Source of the DNA: Bacteroidota bacterium
GTDB taxonomy: Bacteria; Bacteroidota; Bacteroidia; Bacteroidales; FEN-979
Assembly: GCA_026391795.1 (NCBI GenBank)
Contig: JAPLDI010000003.1
Coordinates: 22,315 to 86,314, forward strand
Length of the DNA: 64,000 nt
Reading direction: 5' to 3'
The position numbers and the translations under genes were made by a program. The notes beneath the pieces were generated by a model. It was not told the DNA's origin, did not search any database, and saw only the letters and a program-made list of their open reading frames with translations. Numbering within the stretch: the stretch's first letter is position 1; each line of letters begins with the position of its first letter. Shown piece after piece: positions 10,025 through 18,887 of the stretch.

Positions 10025-13000
10025 AAGGTTAAGTTAAGTCCGACAGAATAAACAGAAGTAACAGGGTAAATTCCGTAATCCACCCCGTTCGAGGTCACAT
10101 TGGAACTCCCGATCTCAGGTGAGTAACCGGTATATTTCGCGAAGGTGTAAAGGTTATCCGCCTTCACATAAATTCTCAATTTCTGCATGGCAATCTTTGT
10201 GCTCCATTTCAGTGGCAGGGTGTATCCGAGCGTCACATTCCGGATCCGGATGAATGACCCATCCTGAACAAAATAATCGGAAGGGAGGTAATTGTTTCCT
10301 CCGAAGGAAGCACGGGGTTCAGTATAACTTGTCCCCGGCCCGGTCCAGCGGTTCATCACGTTTTGCTCGAAATTGTAGGGGTCTGGTCTGACGGCATTCT
10401 TGGCATTGAAGATCTTATTGCCCCATTGACCCTGGGTGCTTACCGAAAAATCGATGCCATACACTTCCAGGCCGAGGTTAAGACCCAGCATGAACGTCGG
10501 GATCGGCGACCCGATATTTGTCCTGTCTTTACCGTTAATTTTTCCATCCCCGTTCATATCCACAAACCGCAGATCCCCCGGAACAGCATCGCTGAGGTGG
10601 GGAGAGGAATTGATTTCGGCCTGCGTCTGGTAAACGCCATCCGTTTTATACCCGTAAAAAGAGCCGAGGGGAATACCCACGACAGTTCTCGTAACGAAAC
10701 TGCCATTCGCGAGATATCCGCCAAGGATTTGTGAATCTGCGCCTGTCACCCCCCCGATGGACAACATTTCGTTGTGGAGTGTTGACCCTATTATACTGAC
10801 ATTGTATTTTACCTTTCCCACCTGGTCGCGCCAGGCAACATTGAATTCGAATCCACGGTTAAGGACAGAACCTGCATTGAAAGGAACCAGTGATCCCGGT
10901 CCATTCCCAAGGTGTCCCGGGGTGGAAAGATAAATCAGGATGTCATTGGTCACCCTCCGGTAATAGTCAAACTCAGCGGAAAGCCGGTCGTTGAAAAGCC
11001 CTGCTTCAAGCCCGGCATCAAACTGGGTGGTTGTCTCCCACTTCAGGTCGTTGTTGCCATTTACCCCATAACTTCCGGCAGAAATTGGAATCGGGGTGGT
11101 GCCCAAAACCGTGATCAGGCTTTCAACCGTTGAATACTGCCCTAAATAGGGGATCTTGTCATTTCCGACCTGGCCCCAGCTTGTGCGTATCTTAAGTTTA
11201 CTGATCACCTTGGCTGGTTTCATGAATTTTTCCCTTGAAATATTCCATCCGAGCGCAACCGAAGGAAAGTTGCCGTACCTGTTTTTCTCGTTGAACTTGG
11301 AGGAACCGTCCCGGCGAAATGTGCCCGTGAGGATGTACTTCTGGTTAAAGGTATAGTTGATCCTGATCAGGTAGGAGATCATCGAGTAATAATCCCCGAT
11401 TTCATTTTTAAAACTGGAAATGGTATTTACATTCTGGGTGGGGTCATAAATGTAGATCGGCTGGATATACCAGAAATCGCGACCATCGCGGATGAGGTTC
11501 TTCCCTTCCGTGTTCATGGTTTCCGACTTGGCGTCCTGCATGGTATAACCGACGACGGCATCGACAAAATGTTTCCCGAAGGTGTGCTGGTAGGAGAGTG
11601 TCGTCTCCCAAAGCCAGTTAAGATTGTCCTCCCAGCTCTTTGAGAGGTCGCTGAGGGGATTGTTTTGCTGTGAGGTGGTTCCATCGGAGTTCAGTACCGC
11701 ATATTTCGGTGTGAAACTTTCGGCCTTCGTATAGCCTGCATCAATTCCGTAACTGGATTTCACGGTAAATGATTTCAAAAAGTTGACGCTGCCATAGATG
11801 TTTCCTACACCTCTTATCCCTTTCCGGTAGTTGTTTGAATATTCGAGGGCGGCCAGCGGATTTCCGACCCCTTCAACTGCGGCAAAAGAACCATCGCTGT
11901 AGTAGGGTTCAATCGTGGGTTTGGCACGATAAGCCGCCCAGGTCACATCGGGGGCTATTTGCTGTGAAAAGGGAGCCAGGTTTATGTTGGTCCCCAATTC
12001 AACATATTTTGACAGCGCATACGTATTGTTGAACTTCAACGTGATGCGCTGATAGTTCGATTTGTCGATGATCCCTCCCTGTTTGAAATAGCTTCCGCTG
12101 ATGAAATACTGGTTCTTCTTGCCCGATCCGGAAGCAGACAGCTGTATATCGTAAATGGGGGCCGTATGGAAGATCAGCGATTGCCAGTCAGTATTGTTAA
12201 CCGCGTCAACATTGTTGTAGGTCCCCGGTGCAATCTCGTTGGATATGACGGCAAAGTCATGTCCGTTAAGCAATTTAATCTTCTTTGCCAGCTTTTGTAT
12301 GCCAATCTCCCCGCTGAAATTGAAAACGGTTTTCTCATCGTTTTTATTCCCGCTCTTGGTGGTGACAAGGATGACCCCGTTTGCCCCGCGGGATCCGTAC
12401 ATGGCAGTAGCCGATGCATCTTTCAGGATCTCCATCGACTGGATGTCGGAGGAGTTGATGAAGGAGATGTCATTGAGGATGACACCATCCACCACATAGA
12501 TCGGGTCTGCACCCCAGATGGTTCCCGTACCCCGGATGCGAACCATCGGGTTATCACCGGGAGTTCCCGAAATACTGGTCACCTGGACCCCGGAAACCTG
12601 TCCCTGGAGGCTTTGAACCGGGTTCAGCGCGGTGATCTTGGTAATGTCATCGGTCTTGATGGTGCCGACCGATCCCGAAAGATCACTTTTCCTGACGGTT
12701 CCGTAAGCAATCACCACCACTTCGTCGAGGTTTGTTTTTTTAGAGTCAAGTGACACATCGATGACCGTTTGTTTGCCCACAGTGATCTCTTTGGTAGTAT
12801 ATCCGACATAGGAAAAAACAAGTACTGCTTTTCCCGATTGTACCGTGATGGAATATTTCCCGTCAATGTTAGTCACAGCACCAATGGTCGTACCCTTGAC
12901 CATGATGGTCGCCCCCGGAAGGGTTTCTTTCGTGTCGGATGCAGTCACCACCCCCGTCACCGTTTGTGCCAGGGAGAAAGAAAATGAGGAGATTACCAAA

Positions 13001-13068
13001 ACCACGGTAAGAAACAATCTCGCTTTTTTGGTGAAATCCTTACGTTTGGGTAAATGTTTTTCCTCCAT
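10021..13068 (-). CDS. susC: SusC/RagA family TonB-linked outer membrane transporter
   Basis: A 1015-residue SusC-type TonB-dependent transporter. After the signal peptide comes a carboxypeptidase-regulatory-like domain (VTGVVTASDTKETLPGATI), then the plug with the SusC signature DEVVVIAYGTVRKSDLSGSV and GAQ-type NGVILVTTKSG, then a large barrel ending YPVTSVYSVGLNLTF with a terminal aromatic. I place the start at 13068 (MEEKHLPKRKDF), not at the longer 13107, because a TAAATTTG promoter element (minus strand, 13112-13105) lies inside the longer frame. It imports oligosaccharides produced at the surface, powered by TonB. It is the first structural gene of the PUL, followed at once by susD. 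Confidence 0.95.
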   Translation of the reverse strand: MEEKHLPKRKDFTKKARLFLTVVLVISSFSFSLAQTVTGVVTASDTKETLPGATIMVKGTTIGAVTNIDGKYSITVQSGKAVLVFSYVGYTTKEITVGKQTVIDVSLDSKKTNLDEVVVIAYGTVRKSDLSGSVGTIKTDDITKITALNPVQSLQGQVSGVQVTSISGTPGDNPMVRIRGTGTIWGADPIYVVDGVILNDISFINSSDIQSMEILKDASATAMYGSRGANGVILVTTKSGNKNDEKTVFNFSGEIGIQKLAKKIKLLNGHDFAVISNEIAPGTYNNVDAVNNTDWQSLIFHTAPIYDIQLSASGSGKKNQYFISGSYFKQGGIIDKSNYQRITLKFNNTYALSKYVELGTNINLAPFSQQIAPDVTWAAYRAKPTIEPYYSDGSFAAVEGVGNPLAALEYSNNYRKGIRGVGNIYGSVNFLKSFTVKSSYGIDAGYTKAESFTPKYAVLNSDGTTSQQNNPLSDLSKSWEDNLNWLWETTLSYQHTFGKHFVDAVVGYTMQDAKSETMNTEGKNLIRDGRDFWYIQPIYIYDPTQNVNTISSFKNEIGDYYSMISYLIRINYTFNQKYILTGTFRRDGSSKFNEKNRYGNFPSVALGWNISREKFMKPAKVISKLKIRTSWGQVGNDKIPYLGQYSTVESLITVLGTTPIPISAGSYGVNGNNDLKWETTTQFDAGLEAGLFNDRLSAEFDYYRRVTNDILIYLSTPGHLGNGPGSLVPFNAGSVLNRGFEFNVAWRDQVGKVKYNVSIIGSTLHNEMLSIGGVTGADSQILGGYLANGSFVTRTVVGIPLGSFYGYKTDGVYQTQAEINSSPHLSDAVPGDLRFVDMNGDGKINGKDRTNIGSPIPTFMLGLNLGLEVYGIDFSVSTQGQWGNKIFNAKNAVRPDPYNFEQNVMNRWTGPGTSYTEPRASFGGNNYLPSDYFVQDGSFIRIRNVTLGYTLPLKWSTKIAMQKLRIYVKADNLYTFAKYTGYSPEIGSSNVTSNGVDYGIYPVTSVYSVGLNLTF

Positions 13069-13534
13069 AAAAAATGTTCTAGTTGATGTTAACCTTCTGT
13101 TAAGCAAATTTATTTACTATTAAGCTAATTTACTATGGTGCATTGCCAAAAAACAACTATTTCATACTGCATGACTACTTCATGTGGATAAAGACCCTTT
13201 TTGCCATTACGTCAACCCTACTTCATTCTTCCGGAAGGCTCGTCCATCATATCATTGCTGATGCGCCCCCGGTGATTGCTTTCCGAAAGTGAAGACGGTT
13301 CCAAATCTTAAATTCACCGGAACATGAAAGTACTTCAGTTACTTTCTCCCCGGTGTCACCTCCCTTACATGCGGAAAGCAGTTGAAACGTTGTTAATCAT
13401 ACAGAATATCAATACAAATGTGTTTCAAAATCTTCCTGAAAATATTACACATTTTTACGAAAAAGTTACATAATTCACACATTTGAGCCTTTCCGCACTG
13501 CAGGAATACGAAGGCGAACGGGAAAATAATGGGT
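13069..13534. other. Intergenic region between the PUL regulator and susC
   Basis: This 466-bp spacer lies upstream of susC and downstream of the regulator stop codon. It holds the susC promoter element at 13105-13112 and is otherwise AT-rich. No open frame with coding character and no strong terminator is visible. It is the most likely place for the regulator's binding site. Confidence 0.6.
13105..13112 (-). promoter_or_regulatory. Bacteroidota -7 promoter element (TAAATTTG) for susC
   Basis: On the minus strand the octamer TAAATTTG matches TAnnTTTG and ends 37 bp before the chosen susC start. No clear TTTG -33 box is seen at the usual spacing, so the site may depend on the regulator. Confidence 0.5.
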
Positions 13535-16381
13535 TCAGAACTGAAGGATGAATCCTACAAGATTGGCATCATTTTCGAGCAGGAGTCTCCTCCTGAGCCT
13601 GTACCTCCGGGTCTCAACACCGCGGTAGCTGATGTTGAGAAGCGGTGCGATCTCTTTTGAAGATAGGTTTAACCGCAGGTAGGCACACAGTTTCAGGTCA
13701 CTCTGGGTCAGATCCGGATAGGCAGCCTTGAGCCGTTTAAAAAAATCGGCATGAGCCTGGTCAAAGAGGTCTTCAAAAACCTTCCAGTCATTGTCGTCGG
13801 TGATGTTCTTGTTGATCAGTGAAAGGATCTTCTTGTCGTAGTTTTCAGGATACTGGTTCCGCAGCTGTTTCTTCTGCTTTTCAAGTTCTTCTTTTATCTC
13901 GATCAGCAATTCATTCTTCCGGATGATGGCCATGGTCGAATCGGCCAGCTGGATGTTCTTGTGGGTGATCACCGACTGCAGGTTTTCATATTGCAGCCTG
14001 ACAACCTGCTGCTCTGCCTGTTGCTTTTCCAGCAACAATTTCGCCTCCGCTTCCAGGCGGATCTTCTCCTGCTTCAGCATAAACCGCTTCCGGAACATAT
14101 ACTGGCTGAACAGGATCCCCGCAAGCAGGATCAGCGCATAAATGATGTAGGCCAGCGTTGAAGCGAAGAATGCCGGCCTGACATTGAAATACAGAACTAT
14201 GGGATCGGTGACCACACCGGTGGACGAAATCGTGCGGACCCTGAACGTATAATTCCCCTTTGGCAACCGGGTATAGCTGACATCGGCTTTTTCCGTCCAC
14301 TGGCTCCATTCAGGGTCGAAGGGCTCCAGTTTATACTGGAACCGCCTGGATGAAATGCCATGACCGGTATAGGTGAACGTGATGAAGATGCTGTTCCAGG
14401 CATGCTCCAGGGTGAACCTGTTGTTGACAATCTTCACCGGCATGGAGATGCCCTGCGTATTCAGGCTGTTCACCTCGCGGAAGAGAAGACTCTCCTTTCC
14501 GGGGCCGCGAGTACTGAACGAGGTCCCCGAAAAAAGTGCGAAGCCATCATCCAGGCAGATCAGGTTGCGTTCTTTGTCGATGCTGACCACGTTTTCGTAT
14601 CCTTCCACCATGTTAAGTCCAAATAGCGGAAGATAAAACCGGATAAGCTGGGTCGCTTTGCTGTCTTTAATCATAAATTCAGCGATGTCATTATTCCGGA
14701 TCAGGCAATACCGGTTTTCACCTGTCCGGATGATATTCGTTGCATTTTCAAAACCGTTGAGTTGTTTATTGAGCTCTGCAAAGGGAATGATCCTGTTGTT
14801 CAGATCATCATAGGTATAAATCAGCTTGCCGGTGGTGAATACAATCCGGTCTTCAATTTTAAAAACATGAATATTGAAATCGGAGGGAAATCCATCGTTT
14901 TTTCCATAATAAACCTTGCTGGTCACACTGTCTGACTGATCCGACAAACGAAGCCGGTACAGCCCTTTTACGGCATGCCCGATCCAGATGTTATTCAGAT
15001 GATCGATCTCCAGGAACCTTGAGGGTTCAATGAAACCCTTCACCTCCCTCAGATATTGCCATTGCCTGTTTATCTTTTTATAGACTACCAGGGTGGAATA
15101 GGTGCTCTGGAGAAGGAATTCCTCCCCGTCCCTGGTATATTTTTTAAGGGCATACCCGCCGCTGACTTCTGATATCTTCCGGAAATCCTGTCCGGTGATG
15201 ACATAAGTACCGTTCGTATGACCACAGAAAAGCGTGCCATCGATCATTTTCAGTTCCCACACCTGGCCCTGCGACTGGTTAAGAAACCCGCTGTACCGGA
15301 ACCGGCTGTCGCGTTCCTCTTTCCTGTAGGTGTAAATTCCACGGTTTGTACCAACATACAAGGTATTTCCGCTGAAGGCCGCAGTATACACAGCTCCCAG
15401 CTGATCCCCGGCCTCCTTGTAACTGTCAAGTGAATTATTGAACGAGATGTTATCAATTCCCTTATCCAGTCCGGCCCAGATCCCACCCCGGTTATCCACG
15501 CAAAGGGAAAGAACGGTATTGTTCTGCAATGCATTTTCATTGAAAAGGTGAAAGCAGATGTTGCCATCCCCATCCAGGACAAAGATCCCCTTCACGATGG
15601 TCCCGAAGATAATCCGGTCGCCCGAGATGATCCCGTTATTGATCTGGAATTTTTTCAGGGCATCATTGGCGGGGACATTCCACGGGGTAATGCTCACACC
15701 GTCGTACCGGAATACACCCTTGGAGGAGGTCCCTATAAGAAAGGATCCGTCCTTGTAAGGCAGAAAAGCTTTTACCTCTGTCCCCTGCAGAACACCCTTC
15801 GTATCCAGCAGCTTCAGCGTGTCGCCGGCCAGCTCGAACAGCCGGCCATCCACCGACTGGACAAACATCCTGTCGTTTGCCTTTAACAGGAAAATAATGG
15901 TGGCAGGAATGGGTATGGATTTTACTGTATGATGATCATAAACAAACAGGGCCGAGAAGCTCTGGAAATAGACTTTCCCCTTGCACTGTACGATCTTCCA
16001 TATCTCATCGTTGTGAAATGCAAAGTTCCCGAGCAGGGGCCGCAGGGAATGATACTTCATTTCACGGGCCGGATCCTCTTCCCAGTATCCGAAATCTTCA
16101 AAAGATCCCGTATAAACCCGTTTGTCAGCGGAGACGGAAACCGAGCGGATGATGGTCTGGTCGGGGACCCTGAAAAGTTTCCAGTGTGCACCATCATAGG
16201 TAAGAAGTCCCTGGTTGTTGGCAGCATAGATGAATCCCTGGCTGTCGGTGTCGATCGACCAGTTCTGGCTGCCGGCCCCGTAATCCTGCCGGGAATAATG
16301 GGTCACCATGTACGACGACTGTGCGGCAGACCACCGGACTGCGGAGAGAAGGACCAGGATGATAAGCGCAATCTTTTTCAT
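13535..16381 (-). CDS. Membrane-bound propeller / Y_Y_Y / LuxR-type HTH transcriptional regulator (PUL regulator)
   Basis: A 948-residue one-protein sensor-regulator. It has a signal peptide (MKKIALIILVLLSAVRWSAAQ), about 650 residues of two-component-regulator-type propeller repeats (for example FIYAANNQGLLTYDG and GGIWAGLDKGIDNI), a Y_Y_Y domain (about 685-745), a transmembrane helix (LAYIIYALILLAGILFSQYMF, about 755-775), a coiled coil with LLLEKQQAEQQVVRLQ, and a C-terminal LuxR-like HTH with DLTQSDLKLCAYLRLNLSSK and the recognition stretch ISYRGVETRRYRLRRRL. No histidine-kinase or receiver domain is present. The periplasmic propeller probably senses glucan oligosaccharides and the cytoplasmic HTH activates the PUL. 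The start at 16381 is chosen because TACATTTG (16409-16416) overlaps the longer start at 16411. Confidence 0.88.
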   Translation of the reverse strand: MKKIALIILVLLSAVRWSAAQSSYMVTHYSRQDYGAGSQNWSIDTDSQGFIYAANNQGLLTYDGAHWKLFRVPDQTIIRSVSVSADKRVYTGSFEDFGYWEEDPAREMKYHSLRPLLGNFAFHNDEIWKIVQCKGKVYFQSFSALFVYDHHTVKSIPIPATIIFLLKANDRMFVQSVDGRLFELAGDTLKLLDTKGVLQGTEVKAFLPYKDGSFLIGTSSKGVFRYDGVSITPWNVPANDALKKFQINNGIISGDRIIFGTIVKGIFVLDGDGNICFHLFNENALQNNTVLSLCVDNRGGIWAGLDKGIDNISFNNSLDSYKEAGDQLGAVYTAAFSGNTLYVGTNRGIYTYRKEERDSRFRYSGFLNQSQGQVWELKMIDGTLFCGHTNGTYVITGQDFRKISEVSGGYALKKYTRDGEEFLLQSTYSTLVVYKKINRQWQYLREVKGFIEPSRFLEIDHLNNIWIGHAVKGLYRLRLSDQSDSVTSKVYYGKNDGFPSDFNIHVFKIEDRIVFTTGKLIYTYDDLNNRIIPFAELNKQLNGFENATNIIRTGENRYCLIRNNDIAEFMIKDSKATQLIRFYLPLFGLNMVEGYENVVSIDKERNLICLDDGFALFSGTSFSTRGPGKESLLFREVNSLNTQGISMPVKIVNNRFTLEHAWNSIFITFTYTGHGISSRRFQYKLEPFDPEWSQWTEKADVSYTRLPKGNYTFRVRTISSTGVVTDPIVLYFNVRPAFFASTLAYIIYALILLAGILFSQYMFRKRFMLKQEKIRLEAEAKLLLEKQQAEQQVVRLQYENLQSVITHKNIQLADSTMAIIRKNELLIEIKEELEKQKKQLRNQYPENYDKKILSLINKNITDDNDWKVFEDLFDQAHADFFKRLKAAYPDLTQSDLKLCAYLRLNLSSKEIAPLLNISYRGVETRRYRLRRRLLLENDANLVGFILQF

Positions 16382-16408
16382 TCTTGCTAAAATGCAACTT
16401 TCTTTCCT

Positions 16409-16416
16409 CAAATGTA
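16409..16416 (-). promoter_or_regulatory. -7 promoter element (TACATTTG) for the PUL regulator
   Basis: TAnnTTTG match on the minus strand, 28 bp before the ATG at 16381. It supports the shorter start. Confidence 0.5.
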
Positions 16417-16473
16417 AAAAAATAAAATCAGAGTCAGGCTAATCGTTGTCTCTTTCACCACGATTAATAATTA

Positions 16474-16637
16474 ACCCAATACCCAACACCCGACACCCAA
16501 CACCCAATACCCAATACCTGACACCTAACACCCAACACCCAACACCCAATACCCAACACCCAACACCCAATACCCAATACCCAATACCTGACACCCAATA
16601 CCCAATACCCAATACCTAACACCCAACACCCAACACC
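16474..16637. repeat. Heptamer tandem array, unit ACCYRAY (23 units)
   Basis: Twenty-three consecutive 7-bp units (ACCCAAC, ACCCAAT, ACCTGAC, ACCTAAC, ACCCGAC) run without any phase slip from 16474 to 16634 and then ACC abuts the TTA that is the stop codon of the acyltransferase gene. All differences between units are transitions. There are no spacers, so this is not CRISPR. Confidence 0.95.
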
Positions 16638-17750
16638 TTATACTTTCAGAAAAATCCTCTTCCGGTAGAGAAAATAGAGGAACAGCCATTTCACGAGGAT
16701 GATGCAGGATACGAAAAATAGGGTTTTAAAATTCCCAAAAGACCCGATGAATCCATGAACAAAAATGTTTGCGATGACGCCGAAATCGAAAACACTTTGG
16801 GCTACATAGATCAGGATGGGATTAAACCCGATCACGATGAAGGGAAATGCCCATTTTTTGTATCCTTTTACATCGATGATCCAGAAAAACAGGCACAACG
16901 CCAGGAAGGAGATCCCGCTGGTCAGTAACACATAGGATCCCGTCCACAGGTATTTGTTGACCGGGAACACCAGGCTCCAGAACAGGCCGAAGGCTATCAA
17001 TGCGATGCCGGTTGTAACCAGGAGCATTATTTTTTTTTGGTTGTGCTCTTTGCCAAGCAGCCACCTTCCTGCCACAACCCCCAGCAATACGCTGGTTATC
17101 GCCGGGAACATGGTCAGGATGCCTTCATTATCGCCATATTTGTAACAGCAAAAGGAGCCTGGCAGGAACATCCTGTCGATATACCCGCAAAGATTTCCTT
17201 CCGGCGTAAGATCATAGGCATGGAATCCGGGTGCGGGGACCAGCAGAAGGATCAGCCAGTACCCGAGCAGGATGGAAACGATCCAGATCAGCTGACCTTT
17301 CTCTTTAAAATTCATCACAATGAGGGAGGCAAAGAAATAGGTGAAAGCGAACCGTTGCAACACTCCCGTATAGCGTTGTGCTGCAAAGTCGAAGTTAAAC
17401 AGTCCGTTGTAGACCAGCCCGAGCAGCACCAGGAGCACGGTCCGCTGAAGGATATGCATGTATAGTTTATTCCGGGAGTCACCTCTCTCCAGCCGGCGGG
17501 TGATGGATACAGGCATCACTACCCCCATGATAAAAAGAAACAGCGGGAAGATAAGATCATAAAAATGAAACCCCGTCCAGGCCGGGTGGTCAAGCTGCTG
17601 TGCAAGCCGCTGTGCCAGGGGGGTGTTGATCAGCAGGAACAGGGCTGTAAAGAAAGCATCGCCGCCGGTGATCCAGAACATGTCGAATCCCCGCAGGGCA
17701 TCGATGGAGGAAATGCGCCCCGGCTGACCGGTACTTTTTATTTCGTTCAT
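16638..17750 (-). CDS. Multi-pass acyltransferase of the COG4299/DUF5009 (HGSNAT-like) family
   Basis: A 370-residue integral membrane protein with about ten hydrophobic helices. The N-terminus RISSIDALRGFDMFWITGG is the hallmark of the COG4299 family related to heparan-alpha-glucosaminide N-acetyltransferase, and PAWTGFHFYDLIFPLFLFIMG follows as expected. Family members are thought to move acyl groups across the membrane onto sugars such as glucosamine; the substrate here is unknown. It is next to the PUL on the same strand but has its own promoter (17768-17775), and it is separated from the regulator by a heptamer array, so it may be independent. Its stop codon directly adjoins that array. 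Confidence 0.85.
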   Translation of the reverse strand: MNEIKSTGQPGRISSIDALRGFDMFWITGGDAFFTALFLLINTPLAQRLAQQLDHPAWTGFHFYDLIFPLFLFIMGVVMPVSITRRLERGDSRNKLYMHILQRTVLLVLLGLVYNGLFNFDFAAQRYTGVLQRFAFTYFFASLIVMNFKEKGQLIWIVSILLGYWLILLLVPAPGFHAYDLTPEGNLCGYIDRMFLPGSFCCYKYGDNEGILTMFPAITSVLLGVVAGRWLLGKEHNQKKIMLLVTTGIALIAFGLFWSLVFPVNKYLWTGSYVLLTSGISFLALCLFFWIIDVKGYKKWAFPFIVIGFNPILIYVAQSVFDFGVIANIFVHGFIGSFGNFKTLFFVSCIILVKWLFLYFLYRKRIFLKV

Positions 17751-17767
17751 GGGTATGGATTTTTAAA

Positions 17768-17775
17768 CAAATCTA
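17768..17775 (-). promoter_or_regulatory. -7 promoter element (TAGATTTG) for the acyltransferase gene
   Basis: TAnnTTTG match on the minus strand, 18 bp before the ATG at 17750. It is back to back with the plus-strand element at 17801-17808, forming a divergent promoter pair. Confidence 0.5.
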
Positions 17776-17800
17776 GGGATTTTACAGATTAAAATTTCTC

Positions 17801-17808
17801 TATATTTG
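17801..17808 (+). promoter_or_regulatory. -7 promoter element (TATATTTG) for the 298-residue membrane protein gene
   Basis: Exact TAnnTTTG match 22 bp before the ATG at 17831, divergent from the acyltransferase promoter. Confidence 0.55.
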
Positions 17809-17830
17809 TTCATCCTCAAAAACCTGCGCT

Positions 17831-18727
17831 ATGTCTGATATCAGCCGAGAAGCCGTAAACCTGGCAATTATCACCTTTATCATCGTCATCATCTTCCACC
17901 TTGCTACCGAATATGTGTTCAAGTCGAAGGAAAAGGTTCATGCTGCGGTGAAAGCCTTTGCCAGTGCCGTTCTGATCGCTGCCCTGGCGATGCTCTTTCA
18001 TTTCAATCTTGAGAATGTCAACAAGATGGAAGAGATAAAAAAGGAGCTCGCCAATGTCAAACAGGTCAGCTCAGGCCTCAGTTTTTATAAACCGTATGAA
18101 ACCATCAGCCAGCTGGGCGACAACGATGTCTTCCGAAAGCTGCTCAACCGGCAGATGGAACAGATCAAGGTCGACCTTCACGAGGTAGAGACCTCCGAGA
18201 TTGTCTGCACCCGCGAGGAGTATGTTTCGGCATGGGAGGCTACCATCTCAAAATTTGCCCAGCAGGAGATCCTGGCCATCAATGTCATCGCGATGGAGGA
18301 CTGGAGTAAGTTTACGCCCGGCGCGGCCATTGCAGCGCATGAGGCTGCCATCAAAAGAGGAGTGACCATCAAGCGTCTGCTGATCTACGACAGCGACAAT
18401 GTCAAGGATGTTCGCGCAAACCTTGAACTTGCCAGGAAACAAAAGCTTATGAAGATCGAGGTGAAGTTTCTTTCGGCAAATACGATTGAATCCAGCTCTT
18501 ACTACCATACCCTGATGAATAAATTTTCCACCATGGATATGATGGTCGTGGATAATGATTGCGTGTTCACTGCATTTACCAATGAGAAGAACAATGCCCG
18601 GACCCTGCGGAGCGGAATGATCAGCAACGACCCCGCGAAAATTCTCCTGGCACACGACTATTTCAATAAGCTCTGGGCCGAAGCTGAAACAATCCCGGAG
18701 TTCCTGAAGAACAACCCGGGTAAATAA
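17831..18727 (+). CDS. Two-TM protein with C-terminal PLD/TrmB-like domain, function unknown
   Basis: A 298-residue protein I cannot assign with certainty. Residues about 10-28 and 40-58 are transmembrane helices with a short charged loop (FKSKEKVHAAVK). A charged helix follows (NKMEEIKKELANVKQ), then a cytoplasmic alpha/beta domain (about 85-290). The C-terminal part (DMMVVDNDCVFTAF...RSGMISNDPAKILLAHDYFNKLWAEAE) resembles the inactive phospholipase-D-like domains that bind ligands in TrmB-type regulators. No HKD catalytic motif is present. It stands alone between a divergent acyltransferase and a convergent protease gene, with its own promoter. A membrane-tethered ligand sensor is possible, but this is inference. 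The stop codon overlaps the first copy of a 60-bp repeat. Confidence 0.7.
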   Translation: MSDISREAVNLAIITFIIVIIFHLATEYVFKSKEKVHAAVKAFASAVLIAALAMLFHFNLENVNKMEEIKKELANVKQVSSGLSFYKPYETISQLGDNDVFRKLLNRQMEQIKVDLHEVETSEIVCTREEYVSAWEATISKFAQQEILAINVIAMEDWSKFTPGAAIAAHEAAIKRGVTIKRLLIYDSDNVKDVRANLELARKQKLMKIEVKFLSANTIESSSYYHTLMNKFSTMDMMVVDNDCVFTAFTNEKNNARTLRSGMISNDPAKILLAHDYFNKLWAEAETIPEFLKNNPGK

Positions 18728-18871
18728 TTACGAGTTAACCCATACTCCTCAACCCCCGTCCCCTTCTCCTGAAGGAGAAGGGGAGCAGCCTGCCTGCCTG
18801 CGGGAATTAGGAATTACGAATTAACCCATACTCCTCAACCCCCGTCCCCTTCTCCTGAAGGAGAAGGGGAG
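18726..18871. repeat. Two 60-bp direct repeats, each with a 10-bp-stem palindrome
   Basis: Copy 1 is 18726-18785 and copy 2 is 18812-18871; they differ at one base. Each contains CCCCTTCTCC-TGAA-GGAGAAGGGG (18760-18783 and 18846-18869), a perfect hairpin. They fill the space between two convergent genes and could act as a bidirectional terminator. The spacer has CCTGCCTGCCTGCGGG and AATTA-heptamers like those at 20591-20639. Confidence 0.9.
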
Positions 18872-18887
18872 AAAGGGATAAGGCTGA

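Noticed and set aside
17831..18727. Two-TM protein as an anti-phage effector
   Set aside because: TM plus a PLD-like domain can occur in defence effectors, but there is no nucleotide cyclase, reverse transcriptase or other defence gene next to it and no catalytic HKD motif.
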